DNA of 64,000 nucleotides from [Enterobacter] lignolyticus SCF1 (lineage in GTDB: Bacteria; Pseudomonadota; Gammaproteobacteria; Enterobacterales; Enterobacteriaceae), in contig NC_014618.1 in the NCBI RefSeq assembly GCF_000164865.1, forward strand, positions 3,968,001-4,032,000, in the 5' to 3' direction. How positions within the stretch are numbered: the first letter of the stretch is position 1; each line of letters begins with the position of its first letter. Positions 19,721 to 28,733 of this stretch are shown here, in pieces. The notes under the pieces were generated by a model. The model worked only from the letters and a program-made list of their open reading frames with translations. It was not told where the DNA came from and made no database searches. Made by a program: the position numbers and the translations under genes.

Positions 19721-19727
19721 CAAATGA

Positions 19728-20681
19728 TTACAGCAGATCGCCGATCATTTTTTCCAGTTTTTCCTGGTCGATGGCAAACTTGCGGATACCTTCCGCCAGC
19801 TTGTCTACCGCCATCGGATCCTGGTTGTGCTGCCACAGGAACTGGGATTCGGTGATGCGTTCCGGGCGCGCTTTCACTTCACCGGTGTAAACCAGCTTAC
19901 GCTCAATGGCGCCCTGCGCTTCAGATAGCTCTTTGAGCAGCGCCGGGGCGATAGTCAGACGATCGCAGCCTGCCAGCTCGAGAATTTCGCCGACGTTACG
20001 GAAGCTTGCGCCCATGACGACGGTCTCGTAGCCGTGCTCTTTGTAATAGCTGTAGATTTCAGAAACGGAAACCACGCCCGGATCTTCCGCTGGCGCGTAT
20101 TCTTTCTTGTCGGTGTTGGTTTTGTACCAGTCGAGGATACGGCCAACAAACGGAGAAATCAGGAATACGCCCGCTTCCGCACAGGCGCGCGCCTGGGCGA
20201 AGGAGAACAGCAGCGTCAGGTTACAGTTGATGCCTTCTTTTTCCAGCTGCTCGGCAGCGCGGATGCCCTGCCAGGTGGAGGCCAGCTTGATAAGGATGCG
20301 ATCGTTGCCGATACCTGCATCGTTGTACAGCTTGATCAGGCGCTTCGCTTTGGCGATAGAGCCTTCGGTGTCGTAGGACAGACGCGCGTCAACTTCGGTA
20401 GAAATACGGCCCGGGATCAGCTTGAGGATTTCCAGACCAATGTTCACCGCCAGCTTATCGGTAGCGTCAACCACCTGCTGAGCGCGGGAGCTGCTCTGGC
20501 CACGCGCCCAGACGATAGCGTCATCAATCAGCTTACGGTATTCAGGAATCTGGGCGGCACCAAGGATCAGTGAAGGGTTGGTTGTCGCATCCTGAGGCTG
20601 ATACAGCTTCATTGCTGCGATGTCTCCGGTGTCAGCCACTACGGTTGTGTACTGACGCAGGGAGGTCAATTTATCCGTCAT
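19728..20681 (-). CDS. talB: Transaldolase B
   Basis: A 317-residue pentose-phosphate pathway enzyme, the same length as E. coli TalB. It transfers a dihydroxyacetone unit between sedoheptulose-7-P and glyceraldehyde-3-P. The Schiff-base lysine is Lys132 (RILIKLAST) and Asp17 is in the conserved position (VVADTGD). I chose the ATG at 20681 because it gives the family N-terminus MTDKLTSLRQ. Confidence 0.98.
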   Translation of the reverse strand: MTDKLTSLRQYTTVVADTGDIAAMKLYQPQDATTNPSLILGAAQIPEYRKLIDDAIVWARGQSSSRAQQVVDATDKLAVNIGLEILKLIPGRISTEVDARLSYDTEGSIAKAKRLIKLYNDAGIGNDRILIKLASTWQGIRAAEQLEKEGINCNLTLLFSFAQARACAEAGVFLISPFVGRILDWYKTNTDKKEYAPAEDPGVVSVSEIYSYYKEHGYETVVMGASFRNVGEILELAGCDRLTIAPALLKELSEAQGAIERKLVYTGEVKARPERITESQFLWQHNQDPMAVDKLAEGIRKFAIDQEKLEKMIGDLL

Positions 20682-20883
20682 GATAGTGTTTCTCTTTAAA
20701 CAGCTGTTAGGGGGATGTAACCGGTCTGCCACGATGATATCACGCCCCGGTGCCAGCGCAACCGCAGACGGCCAGAGAGCGCAGAGTATGATAAACTGAG
20801 AGGATATTTTCTGGGCCCGTTAATGGACTGTCTGGAAGTGGTAACGCTTACACGGGCTAATGGCATTCCGATGGAGACGTTTA

Positions 20884-22311
20884 ATGCCTGAATTTTTATC
20901 CTTTATCAATGACATACTCTGGGGCTCGGTAATGATTTACCTGCTGCTCGGCGCCGGAGTATGGTTCACCTGGCGGACGGGGTACATTCAGTTTCGCTAC
21001 CTTCGCCAGTTTGGCAAAAGTCTGAAAAGCAGCATTACGCCGCAGTCCAGCGGACTGAGCGCCTTCCAGGCGCTGTGCACCAGCCTGGCGGCGCGGGTCG
21101 GCAGCGGCAACCTGGCCGGCGTCGCGCTGGCGATCACCGTCGGCGGTCCGGGCGCCGTATTCTGGATGTGGGTGTCGGCGATTATCGGTATGGCCACCTC
21201 ATTTGCCGAGTGCTCGCTGGCGCAGCTGTACAAAGAGCGCGACGCCAGCGGTCAGTTTCGCGGCGGCCCGGCCTGGTACATGTCCCGCGGTCTCGGCATG
21301 CGCTGGATGGGGGTGGTGTTTTCGATATTCCTGCTGCTGGCCTACGGCCTTATCTTCAACACCGTCCAGGCAAACTCCATTTCGCACGCCATGCGCTATG
21401 CCTTCCATCTGCCGGAGGCTATCACCGGCGCGGCGCTGGCGCTGCTCACGCTGGTCGTCATCGTGCGCGGACTGCGCGGCGTCGCGCGGCTGATGCAGTG
21501 GCTGGTGCCCGTCATGCTGCTACTGTGGGTAGTTGTCAGCCTGATCGTCAGCGTCTGGCACATTGGCGAAATTCCCGCGGTTATCAGCAAAATCGTCCGC
21601 TGCGCCTTTGGCTGGCAGGAGGCCGCCGCGGGCGCCGTGGGGTATACCGTCAGCCAGGCGCTGACCAGCGGTTTTCAGCGCGGAATGTTCTCTAACGAAG
21701 CGGGGATGGGCTCCACGCCCAACGCGGCGGCAACGGCGGTCTCCTCACCGCCGCATCCTGCGGCGCAGGGCATTGTGCAGATGATAGGCGTCCTCACGGA
21801 TACCATGATCGTCTGTACGGCGACGGCCATGGTGGTGCTGCTTGCCGGATACAGCACTGAACACCCCGCCAACGGCATTCAACTGGTGCAACAGGCGATG
21901 ACGCATTTTGCCGGCAGCTGGGGTTCGCCGTTCGTCGCCGGTATCGTCCTGCTGTTCGCCTTCACCTCTATTGTGGCGAACTATATCTATGCTGAGAATA
22001 ACCTGATTTACCTGCGCCTCAACACGCCGCGCAACGTCTGGCTGCTGCGCGTCGTTACGCTGCTGATGGTGATGGCGGGCACGCTGATGAGCCTGCCGGT
22101 GGTCTGGCAGCTGGCGGACATTATTATGGCGCTGATGGCCATCACCAACCTGACGGCAATCCTCCTGCTTTCGCCGGTGGTTAAGATCATCGCCGGCGAC
22201 TATCTGCGGCAGCGAAAGCTGGGGGTGAAACCGGTGTTCAATCCTGCGCGCTATCCGGAGATTGAGCAGCAGCTGGCGCCGGGAAGCTGGGATGATGACG
22301 CTCGCCAATAG
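20884..22311 (+). CDS. yaaJ: Alanine or glycine:cation symporter, YaaJ family
   Basis: A 475-residue inner-membrane transporter of the AGCS family, orthologous by position and sequence to E. coli YaaJ. Family motifs are SLAARVGSGNLAGVALAI and GGPGAVFWMW near residues 65-100, and NEAGMGSTPNAAA near residue 275. About ten transmembrane segments are visible. I chose the ATG at 20884 over one 24 bases upstream because GGAG lies close before it and the family N-terminus is MPEF/MPDF. Confidence 0.93.
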   Translation: MPEFLSFINDILWGSVMIYLLLGAGVWFTWRTGYIQFRYLRQFGKSLKSSITPQSSGLSAFQALCTSLAARVGSGNLAGVALAITVGGPGAVFWMWVSAIIGMATSFAECSLAQLYKERDASGQFRGGPAWYMSRGLGMRWMGVVFSIFLLLAYGLIFNTVQANSISHAMRYAFHLPEAITGAALALLTLVVIVRGLRGVARLMQWLVPVMLLLWVVVSLIVSVWHIGEIPAVISKIVRCAFGWQEAAAGAVGYTVSQALTSGFQRGMFSNEAGMGSTPNAAATAVSSPPHPAAQGIVQMIGVLTDTMIVCTATAMVVLLAGYSTEHPANGIQLVQQAMTHFAGSWGSPFVAGIVLLFAFTSIVANYIYAENNLIYLRLNTPRNVWLLRVVTLLMVMAGTLMSLPVVWQLADIIMALMAITNLTAILLLSPVVKIIAGDYLRQRKLGVKPVFNPARYPEIEQQLAPGSWDDDARQ

Positions 22312-22377
22312 CAGCTATCGCTCCCTTCGCGGTCGTTTTTTGGTAAAGTCGGGGAAAAATTCCCGCAAGGACTGGAT

Positions 22378-23151
22378 ATGCTGATTCTGATTTCACCTGC
22401 AAAAACGCTGGACTACCAAAGCCCGCTGGCCACCACCCGCTATACGCACCCGGAGCTGCTGGACTACTCCCAGCAGCTGATTACCGAAGCGCGTAAGCTG
22501 TCGACGCCGCAGATAGCCACCCTGATGAGCATCAGCGACAAGCTGGCGAGCCTGAACGCCACCCGTTTCCACGAATGGCAGCCGGACTTCACCCCGCAAA
22601 ACGCGCGTCAGGCGATCCTCGCGTTTAAAGGCGACGTCTACACCGGGCTGCAGGCCGAAGAGTTCAGCGATGCGGATTTTGATTTCGCCCAGACGCATCT
22701 GCGGATGCTTTCCGGGTTGTACGGCGTGCTGCGCCCGCTGGACTTAATGCAGCCCTACCGCCTTGAGATGGGCATTCGCCTGGAGAATGCCAAAGGCAAA
22801 GATCTGTACCACTTCTGGGGCGACGTCATTACCGACAAGCTGAACGAAGCGCTGAAGGCGCAGGGCGACGATATCATCGTCAACCTGGCGTCCGATGAAT
22901 ACTTCAAATCGGTGAAGCCGAAGAAGCTGCAGGGCCGCATCATCAAGCCGGTCTTCCTCGACGAGAAAAACGGCAAATTCAAGGTCATTAGCTTCTACGC
23001 CAAAAAGGCGCGGGGGCTGATGAGCCGCTATATCATTGAAAATCGCCTGACGACGCCGGAGCAGCTAACCGGGTTTAACAGCGAAGGCTATTTCTTTGAT
23101 AAAGAGGCATCGGTAAAAGACGAACTGGTGTTTAAACGCCACGCGCAGTAG
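22378..23151 (+). CDS. yaaA: Peroxide stress resistance protein YaaA
   Basis: A 257-residue cytoplasmic protein of the UPF0246/DUF328 family, orthologous to E. coli YaaA. That protein is induced by OxyR, binds DNA and lowers free intracellular iron during H2O2 stress. Recognisable segments are LILISPAKTLDYQSPL at the N-terminus and LYGVLRPLDLMQPYRLEMG near residue 120. It follows yaaJ after a 66-bp gap on the same strand. Confidence 0.95.
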   Translation: MLILISPAKTLDYQSPLATTRYTHPELLDYSQQLITEARKLSTPQIATLMSISDKLASLNATRFHEWQPDFTPQNARQAILAFKGDVYTGLQAEEFSDADFDFAQTHLRMLSGLYGVLRPLDLMQPYRLEMGIRLENAKGKDLYHFWGDVITDKLNEALKAQGDDIIVNLASDEYFKSVKPKKLQGRIIKPVFLDEKNGKFKVISFYAKKARGLMSRYIIENRLTTPEQLTGFNSEGYFFDKEASVKDELVFKRHAQ

Positions 23152-23192
23152 GCGGTTGCCCTCCCCCGGGCGGGAGAGGGCGAGAAGTACTG

Positions 23193-23495
23193 TCAGTGCT
23201 GGGAGTCGCCATCGCCGTGGCGATCGTGATACTCGCCACGATCGTCATGATCGCCGTGGTGATGCTTCCAGTGCTTATCCTCATGCTCATGCCAGTGGTT
23301 GTCACGCCACTCATAGTGATGCTCCCACCAGTCGCGATCGCGCCAGTGGTCCCCATCCCAGTAGTTGCCGTCGTGGTCTTGATCGCCAATTTGCAGCTTC
23401 ACGGCCGGGATCAGGGTAATTTCAGAAGCATGCACCATTACCGGCGCCACCAGCATCATTGAAAGTGCGAGGAGAACGGGTTTCAGTGCAGACAT
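23193..23495 (-). CDS. yaaX: DUF2502 exported protein YaaX
   Basis: A 100-residue small protein with a clear Sec signal peptide (about residues 1-25, ending VMVHAS). The rest is extraordinarily rich in His, Asp, Trp and Glu (HYEWRDNHWHEHEDKHWKHH). It matches the YaaX/YpeC DUF2502 family by the opening EITLIPAVKLQIGD and GNYWDGDHWRDRDWW. The composition suggests periplasmic metal binding, though no function is established. I chose the ATG at 23495, with AAGGAG eight bases upstream. It lies between thrC and yaaA as in E. coli but carries a longer His-rich tail. Confidence 0.88.
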   Translation of the reverse strand: MSALKPVLLALSMMLVAPVMVHASEITLIPAVKLQIGDQDHDGNYWDGDHWRDRDWWEHHYEWRDNHWHEHEDKHWKHHHGDHDDRGEYHDRHGDGDSQH

Positions 23496-23642
23496 AGGAG
23501 ACTCCTTATCATCATTGCCCAATATGGGTCGATATAAGAAGATTACTCGCCAGAATCACGCTCCGTTATTCTCCGCAATCCTAATCTTGCGGCTACCGCA
23601 TTTATTGATTATTCCTGCATCTTTTCTGTCGAAACGCGACAT

Positions 23643-23692
23643 AATTTCTCCCCATTTCCCCCGGCCCGTCGACCGGAGGAAACAGAGAAATT
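23643..23692 (-). other. Long interrupted stem-loop at the thrC 3' end
   Basis: Arms AATTTCTC (23643-23650) and GAGAAATT (23685-23692) flank an inner stem (TTTCC-CCGG with CCGG-GGAAA), giving an extended hairpin that overlaps the thrC stop codon. There is no T-run after it on the minus strand. It may terminate or protect the thr mRNA 3' end; no other terminator for thrC is visible. Confidence 0.5.
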
Positions 23693-24977
23693 ACGCGTTG
23701 CGCATCATAAACTGACGCAGCGCGGCGAAATCAGCCAGCAGGTTGTGCGACAGCAGCGGCAGATCGGCGCGTTCGGCCAGCTCTTTTGGCAGCGACAGCG
23801 TCTGGCCAAGAATAGCCTCCACGCTCTCTTTGAACTTCGCCGGATGCGCGGTGCCGAGGAACAGCCCGTACTCGCCGGGCTGCAGCGCGTCGCGCAGCGC
23901 GCGATACGCCACCGCCGCATGCGGTTCAGAGGTGTAGCCCAGCGCCTGCAGCTCGCGCATGGTCGCTTTGGTGGTCTCATCGTCCACCGACGCGTAGCCG
24001 AGGTCCTTCAGGCGCCACACTTTACGGCGGAACAGCTCCTCCACCCGCGGCCAGTTGTTCGGCTGGCTGACATCCATCGCGTTTGACAGCGTGGCCTGCG
24101 TGGCTTTCGGCTTCCACTCGCCTTCCTGCAGGAAGCGCGGTACGGTGTCGTTGACGTTCGTCGCGGCGATAAAACGCTTCACCGGCAGCCCCAGCGACCG
24201 GGCAAGCAGCCCCGCCGTCAGATCGCCGAAGTTGCCGCTGGGCACCGAGATCACCAGCTGATTGCGCGCCTCTCGCGGCAGCTGCGCCACGGCTTCAAAG
24301 TAGTAGCAGATCTGCGCCAGCAGGCGGCTGATATTGATCGAGTTCGCGGAGTTCAGCCCCAGCGTCTGCTTCAGCTCTTCATCGTCGAAAGCCTGCTTCA
24401 CCAGCGCCTGGCAGGCGTCGAAATCGCCGTCGATCGCGACGGTCTCAATATTGCCGCCCAGGGTACAGAACAGCTTCTCCTGCAGCGGACTGATTTTGCC
24501 GCGCGGATAGAGGATAACCACGCGGACATTCTTCAGGCCGTAGAAAGCATGCGCGACGGCCGCCCCGGTATCCCCTGACGTCGCCGTCAGGATTGTGACC
24601 GGCTTGTCCCCGCTGATGTGGGTCAGCATCTGCGCCATGAAGCGGCCGCCGAAGTCTTTAAACGCCAGCGTCGGCCCGTGGAACAGCTCAAGGCAGCCGA
24701 CATCGGCCTGCACCTGGCTTACCGGCGCCGGGAAAGCAAACGCCGCCCGGACGCGGGCCTCCAGCTCGGCCGCCGGGATCTCATCGCCGATAAATGCGGA
24801 AAGGATCTTCGCGCTGCGGCTGACGAAATCCTGCTGCAGCATTTCGTCGACTTCGGTCAGGCTGAACTCCGGCAGATCGTGCGGGAAAAACAGCCCCTGA
24901 CGCTTGCCTAAGCCCTGGGTGACGGCCCGCGCGAAGCTGACCTGCTCGTTGTGATCTTTTAAGTTATACAGTTTCAT
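23691..24977 (-). CDS. thrC: Threonine synthase ThrC
   Basis: A 428-residue PLP enzyme, the same length as E. coli. It converts O-phosphohomoserine to threonine. The PLP lysine lies in GPTLAFKDFGG (near residue 107), and the phosphate-binding Gly-rich loop is VPSGNFGDLTAG. I chose the ATG at 24977, in TAATTGATG just after the thrB stop; an in-frame TTG one codon upstream is the alternative. Last gene of thrLABC. Confidence 0.98.
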   Translation of the reverse strand: MKLYNLKDHNEQVSFARAVTQGLGKRQGLFFPHDLPEFSLTEVDEMLQQDFVSRSAKILSAFIGDEIPAAELEARVRAAFAFPAPVSQVQADVGCLELFHGPTLAFKDFGGRFMAQMLTHISGDKPVTILTATSGDTGAAVAHAFYGLKNVRVVILYPRGKISPLQEKLFCTLGGNIETVAIDGDFDACQALVKQAFDDEELKQTLGLNSANSINISRLLAQICYYFEAVAQLPREARNQLVISVPSGNFGDLTAGLLARSLGLPVKRFIAATNVNDTVPRFLQEGEWKPKATQATLSNAMDVSQPNNWPRVEELFRRKVWRLKDLGYASVDDETTKATMRELQALGYTSEPHAAVAYRALRDALQPGEYGLFLGTAHPAKFKESVEAILGQTLSLPKELAERADLPLLSHNLLADFAALRQFMMRNA

Positions 24978-24980
24978 CAA

Positions 24981-25910
24981 TTATCCCACTACGCGTGCGC
25001 CCGCCGTATCCAGCCGGCAAATATGAACAAAGCCTTCCTGATTTTGCAGATAGTGTTTACTGAGCCAGTCTGCGGCTCGTCGGGCGGTATCCGGGTTGTC
25101 GCACAGGGCGAACATCGTCGGACCGGAGCCGGAAATACCGCTCGCCACCGCGCCGATTTCCGCCACCGCCTGGCGCGCTTCGCTAAAGCCCGGCAGCAGT
25201 TTAGTACGGTAAGGTTCGGCGATAACGTCTTTCATCAGCGTAGCGGCAAGCGCCGGCTGGCGGCTGTAGCAGGCATGGATAAATCCGGCAAGATGACGAC
25301 CGTGCGCAATGCAGTCCTGACGACGATACTGTGCCGGCAGAATAGCCCGCGCTTCGGCGGTTGACACCTTGATCCCCGGATAGGCCAGCACCCACAGCCA
25401 CTCATCAAAGCCTGGCACCTGCTGGCTGATAATGCCGTTTTCTTCAATCATCAGCTGCATCCCGCCCAGATAGCAGGGCGCGACGTTATCGTAATGAATG
25501 CTGCCGGAAATCCGCCCTTCCAGCTCGCCCATCAGCGCCAGCATCCGGTGTTCGTTCAGCGGCTTGCCGCAGTGTTCGTTCATCGCCACCAGCGCGGCGA
25601 CAACGGAACAGGCGCTGGAGCCGAGGCCGGAGCCAATCGGCATGTTCTTTTCCAGCGTCATGGCGACAGGCACGGTTTTGCCAATTTCCTGACAATAGCG
25701 CTCCCAGCACTGCCAGGCGATATTTTCTCGCGGATCGGACGGCAGCTTACTGGCAAAACGGCCAACGTTTTTCAGGCTGAAAACGTCCGCCGCCTCAACG
25801 CTGACGTTATCGCCAAGCAGCGTCCCGTCCACCGGCGCTACCGCCGCGCCCAGCACATCAAAACCAACGCTCATGTTGGCGCTGGAGGCCGGGGCATACA
25901 CTTTAACCAT
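24981..25910 (-). CDS. thrB: Homoserine kinase ThrB
   Basis: A 309-residue GHMP-family kinase that phosphorylates homoserine. The ATP-binding motif PIGSGLGSSACSVVAAL is near residue 90, and the N-terminus MVKVYAPASSANMSVGFDVLG is family-typical. It begins one base after the thrA stop and is followed directly by thrC, showing tight coupling. Confidence 0.98.
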   Translation of the reverse strand: MVKVYAPASSANMSVGFDVLGAAVAPVDGTLLGDNVSVEAADVFSLKNVGRFASKLPSDPRENIAWQCWERYCQEIGKTVPVAMTLEKNMPIGSGLGSSACSVVAALVAMNEHCGKPLNEHRMLALMGELEGRISGSIHYDNVAPCYLGGMQLMIEENGIISQQVPGFDEWLWVLAYPGIKVSTAEARAILPAQYRRQDCIAHGRHLAGFIHACYSRQPALAATLMKDVIAEPYRTKLLPGFSEARQAVAEIGAVASGISGSGPTMFALCDNPDTARRAADWLSKHYLQNQEGFVHICRLDTAGARVVG

Positions 25911-25911
25911 C

Positions 25912-28374
25912 TTAGACTCCTAACTTCCATGACAGGGTACGCAGCAGATCGGCAAACACCCCGGCCGCCGTTACGTCGTTGCCTGCGCCGTATCCGCGCA
26001 GCACCAGCGGCAGCGGCTGATAATAATGACTATAGAAAGCCAGCGCGTTCTCGCCGTTCTTCACCTTATACAGCGGATCGTTGCTGTCCACTTCGGCTAT
26101 CTTCACCCGGCATACGCCGTCGTCCTCGATATTACCGACGTAGCGCAGCACGTTGCCCTCATCGCGGGCTTTCGCCACCCGCGCGGCAAAGGCGTCGTTG
26201 AGCTGCGGCAAACGCGCCATAAAGCTGTCGGCGTCGCCGGAGGCGTCAAAGTCCTCCGGCAGTACGGATTCCACCACAATGTCGCTGAGCTCAAGCTGGC
26301 GGCCCGTCTCACGCACCAGGATCAGCAGCTTGCGCGCCACATCCATACCGGACAGGTCATCGCGCGGATCGGGCTCGGTGTAGCCCATTTCCCGCGCCAG
26401 CGTCGTCGCTTCCGACAGGCTCATCCCTTCATCCAGCTTGCCGAAAATAAACGACAGCGAACCGGAGAGAATGCCGGAGAAGCGCTGCAGCTCATCCCCT
26501 GCGCTGAGCAGGTTCTGCAGGTTCTCGATAACCGGCAGCCCCGCCCCGACGTTGGTGTCGTACAAAAACTTGCGGCGGGAGCCTGCGGCCGCCTGACGCA
26601 GTTCGTGATAGTAATTCATCGACGAGGTGTTCGCCTTTTTATTCGGCGTCACCACGTGGAAACCTTCACGCAGGAAATCCGCGTACTGATCGGCCACGGC
26701 CTGGCTTGAGGTGCAGTCCACGATCACCGGGTTCAGCAGATGATACTCTTTCACCAGACGAATCAGTCGGCCAAGGTTGAACGGTTCTTTCGCCTCTTCG
26801 AGCTCGCCGCGCCAGTTTTCCAGATTCAGACCGTGTACGTTGGTCAGCAGCGCCCGGGAGTTCGCGACGCCGCATACCCGCAGGTCGATATGCTTGTTCT
26901 TAAGCCAGCCCTGCTGGCGCTTGAGCTGTTCCAGCAGCGCGCCGCCCACGCCGCCCACGCCGATGACAAACACCTCAATCACCTGGTCGGTATTGAACAA
27001 CATCTGATGCACCACGCGTACGCCGGTGGTCGCGTCGTCGTTGTTCACCACTACGGAAATGGAGCGCTCAGAGGAGCCCTGGGCAATCGCCACAATGTTG
27101 ATATTGGCGCGCGCCAGCGCGGCAAAGAACTTGGCCGAGATGCCGCGCAGGGTGCGCATACCGTCGCCGACCACGGAGATAATGGCCAGCCGCTCCATGA
27201 TAGACAGCGGCTCCAGCAGCCCCTCTTTCAGTTCGAGGTAAAACTCATCTTCCATCACCTTCTTCGCCCGCGGGCTGTCGCTTTGCGGCACGCAGAAGCT
27301 GATACTGTATTCGGAGGAGGACTGGGTAATCAGCACCACCGAAATCCCGGCGCGGGACATGGTGGCGAACACGCGCGCCGCCATCCCCACCATGCCCTTC
27401 ATACCGGGGCCGGAGACGTTGAACATCGCCATGTTGTTAAGATTGGAGATCCCTTTCACCGGCAGGCCGTCTTCATCGCGGCTGGCGCCGATCAGCGTGC
27501 CCGGCGCCTGCGGGTTGCCGGTGTTTTTGATAAGACATGGGATCTGGAACTGGGCAATCGGCGAGATAGTCCGCGGGTGCAGCACCTTCGCGCCGAAGTA
27601 AGAGAGCTCCATCGCCTCCTGATAGGACATCGACTTCAGCAGTCGGGCATCGGGCACCTGGCGCGGGTCGCAGGTATACACGCCGTCAACGTCGGTCCAG
27701 ATCTCGCAGCAGTCGGCGCGCAGGCAGGCGGCCAGCACCGCGGCGGAATAGTCGGAGCCATTGCGCCCCAGCACCACCAGTTCGCCTTTGTCGTTACCGG
27801 CGGTAAACCCGGCCATCAGCACCATGTGGTCAGACGGGATGTGGCTGGCGACGATACGGCGGGTTGATTCGGCGATATCGACCGTCGATTCCAGGTAATG
27901 CCCCACCGCCAGCAGCTTTTCGACCGGGTCGATGACGGTGACTTTGTGGCCGCGGGCCTCCAGCAGGCCGGCCATGATGGCGATAGACAGCTTTTCACCC
28001 CGGCAGATGAACGCCGCGTTGACGGCATCCGGGCACTGGCCTAACAGGCTAATGCCGTGCAGAACATGCTTAATCTGCGCGAATTCCTGAGCGACGACCG
28101 CCTTCAGCTGCGCGAGAGGAAAACCCGGCTGGGCATCGGCAAGCCCCTGAAGCAGTTCAGCGAAAATACGCTCGGCGTCGGCAATATTCACAAGAGCTTC
28201 CTGACCGCCGATGGTTTTTTCGATCATCGCGACCAGGTGGTTGGTGATTTTGGCCGGGGCAGAAAGCACGGTGGCGACCTGCCCCTGCCTGGCGTTGCTC
28301 TCCAGAATATCGGCAACACGCAGAAAGCGCTCTGCATTTGCCACTGATGTACCGCCGAACTTCAAGACTCGCAT
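25912..28374 (-). CDS. thrA: Bifunctional aspartokinase I / homoserine dehydrogenase I
   Basis: An 820-residue enzyme, the same length as E. coli ThrA, catalysing the first and third steps of threonine synthesis. The N-terminal aspartokinase starts MRVLKFGGTSVANAERF. Paired ACT regulatory domains are in the middle (SGISVVLITQSSSEYSI-like and NINIVAIAQGSSERSIS segments). The C-terminal dehydrogenase has GVGGVGGALLEQL as its NAD(P)-binding loop. I chose the ATG at 28374 on family length; the longer frame runs back into the attenuator. Feedback inhibition by threonine is known for the family. Confidence 0.98.
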   Translation of the reverse strand: MRVLKFGGTSVANAERFLRVADILESNARQGQVATVLSAPAKITNHLVAMIEKTIGGQEALVNIADAERIFAELLQGLADAQPGFPLAQLKAVVAQEFAQIKHVLHGISLLGQCPDAVNAAFICRGEKLSIAIMAGLLEARGHKVTVIDPVEKLLAVGHYLESTVDIAESTRRIVASHIPSDHMVLMAGFTAGNDKGELVVLGRNGSDYSAAVLAACLRADCCEIWTDVDGVYTCDPRQVPDARLLKSMSYQEAMELSYFGAKVLHPRTISPIAQFQIPCLIKNTGNPQAPGTLIGASRDEDGLPVKGISNLNNMAMFNVSGPGMKGMVGMAARVFATMSRAGISVVLITQSSSEYSISFCVPQSDSPRAKKVMEDEFYLELKEGLLEPLSIMERLAIISVVGDGMRTLRGISAKFFAALARANINIVAIAQGSSERSISVVVNNDDATTGVRVVHQMLFNTDQVIEVFVIGVGGVGGALLEQLKRQQGWLKNKHIDLRVCGVANSRALLTNVHGLNLENWRGELEEAKEPFNLGRLIRLVKEYHLLNPVIVDCTSSQAVADQYADFLREGFHVVTPNKKANTSSMNYYHELRQAAAGSRRKFLYDTNVGAGLPVIENLQNLLSAGDELQRFSGILSGSLSFIFGKLDEGMSLSEATTLAREMGYTEPDPRDDLSGMDVARKLLILVRETGRQLELSDIVVESVLPEDFDASGDADSFMARLPQLNDAFAARVAKARDEGNVLRYVGNIEDDGVCRVKIAEVDSNDPLYKVKNGENALAFYSHYYQPLPLVLRGYGAGNDVTAAGVFADLLRTLSWKLGV

Positions 28375-28400
28375 GGTTCTTACCCCTTGATTTTTGGTCG

Positions 28401-28431
28401 AAAAAAAAGCCCGCACTGTTCAGGTGCGGGC
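28401..28431 (-). terminator. thr operon attenuator
   Basis: On the minus strand an 8-bp perfect stem (28431-28424 with 28416-28409, GCCCGCAC) with a 7-base loop is followed by eight T (28408-28401), just before thrA. The same GTGCGGGC sequence occurs at the end of thrL (28466-28459) and can pair with the first arm. This is the alternative structure expected for threonine/isoleucine-dependent attenuation. Confidence 0.93.
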
Positions 28432-28455
28432 TTTTTTCTTTTTTTCCTGTACGCG

Positions 28456-28524
28456 TCAGCCCGCACCGATACCTGTGGTAATGGTGATGGTTGTAATAGT
28501 GGTAATCATGCTGATGCGAATCAT
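28456..28524 (-). CDS. thrL: thr operon leader peptide
   Basis: A 22-residue leader peptide. It starts MIRISMITT and consists mostly of alternating Thr and Ile codons, ending TTGIGAG and a TGA stop. Ribosome stalling at the Thr/Ile run when charged tRNA is scarce prevents the attenuator from forming. It aligns with the 21-residue E. coli ThrL but has an added residue, an internal Met, and a higher share of Ile (7 Thr, 6 Ile by my translation). Confidence 0.95.
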   Translation of the reverse strand: MIRISMITTITTITITTGIGAG

Positions 28525-28564
28525 GGATGTTGTGTGCTCTGTTATTTATCTGTCTGTGCTGTTC

Positions 28565-28600
28565 CCTATATTGGTTAAAGTATCTGCCGGGGTAAGTCAA
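28565..28600 (-). promoter_or_regulatory. thr operon promoter region
   Basis: The sequence from TTGACT (28600-28595) through TACTTTAACC to AATATAGG (28565-28572) is nearly identical to the E. coli thr promoter region. The exact -10/-35 assignment is not certain; TATAGG is the likely -10. The stretch between it and thrL (ACAGACAGATAA...ACACAACATCC) is also conserved. Confidence 0.7.
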
Positions 28601-28733
28601 CGAATTTTTACATTGGTCACATTCCGTAACCACCCCGATTCCGGCTAACGCCGTCCTCATTTTTGACCAGATACCCCAATTCAGGCCCGCTAATGCAGAG
28701 TATCACCCCATAAATAAAATTTATGGCAGCATT

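Noticed and set aside
23159..23180. GC-rich hairpin after yaaA (CCCTC..GAGGG) as a terminator
   Set aside because: No T-run on either side; could equally be chance in a GC-rich stretch, so not listed as a terminator.
28438..28448. Second T/A-rich tract before thrL as a separate terminator
   Set aside because: It has no paired stem of its own; it is part of the attenuator leader.
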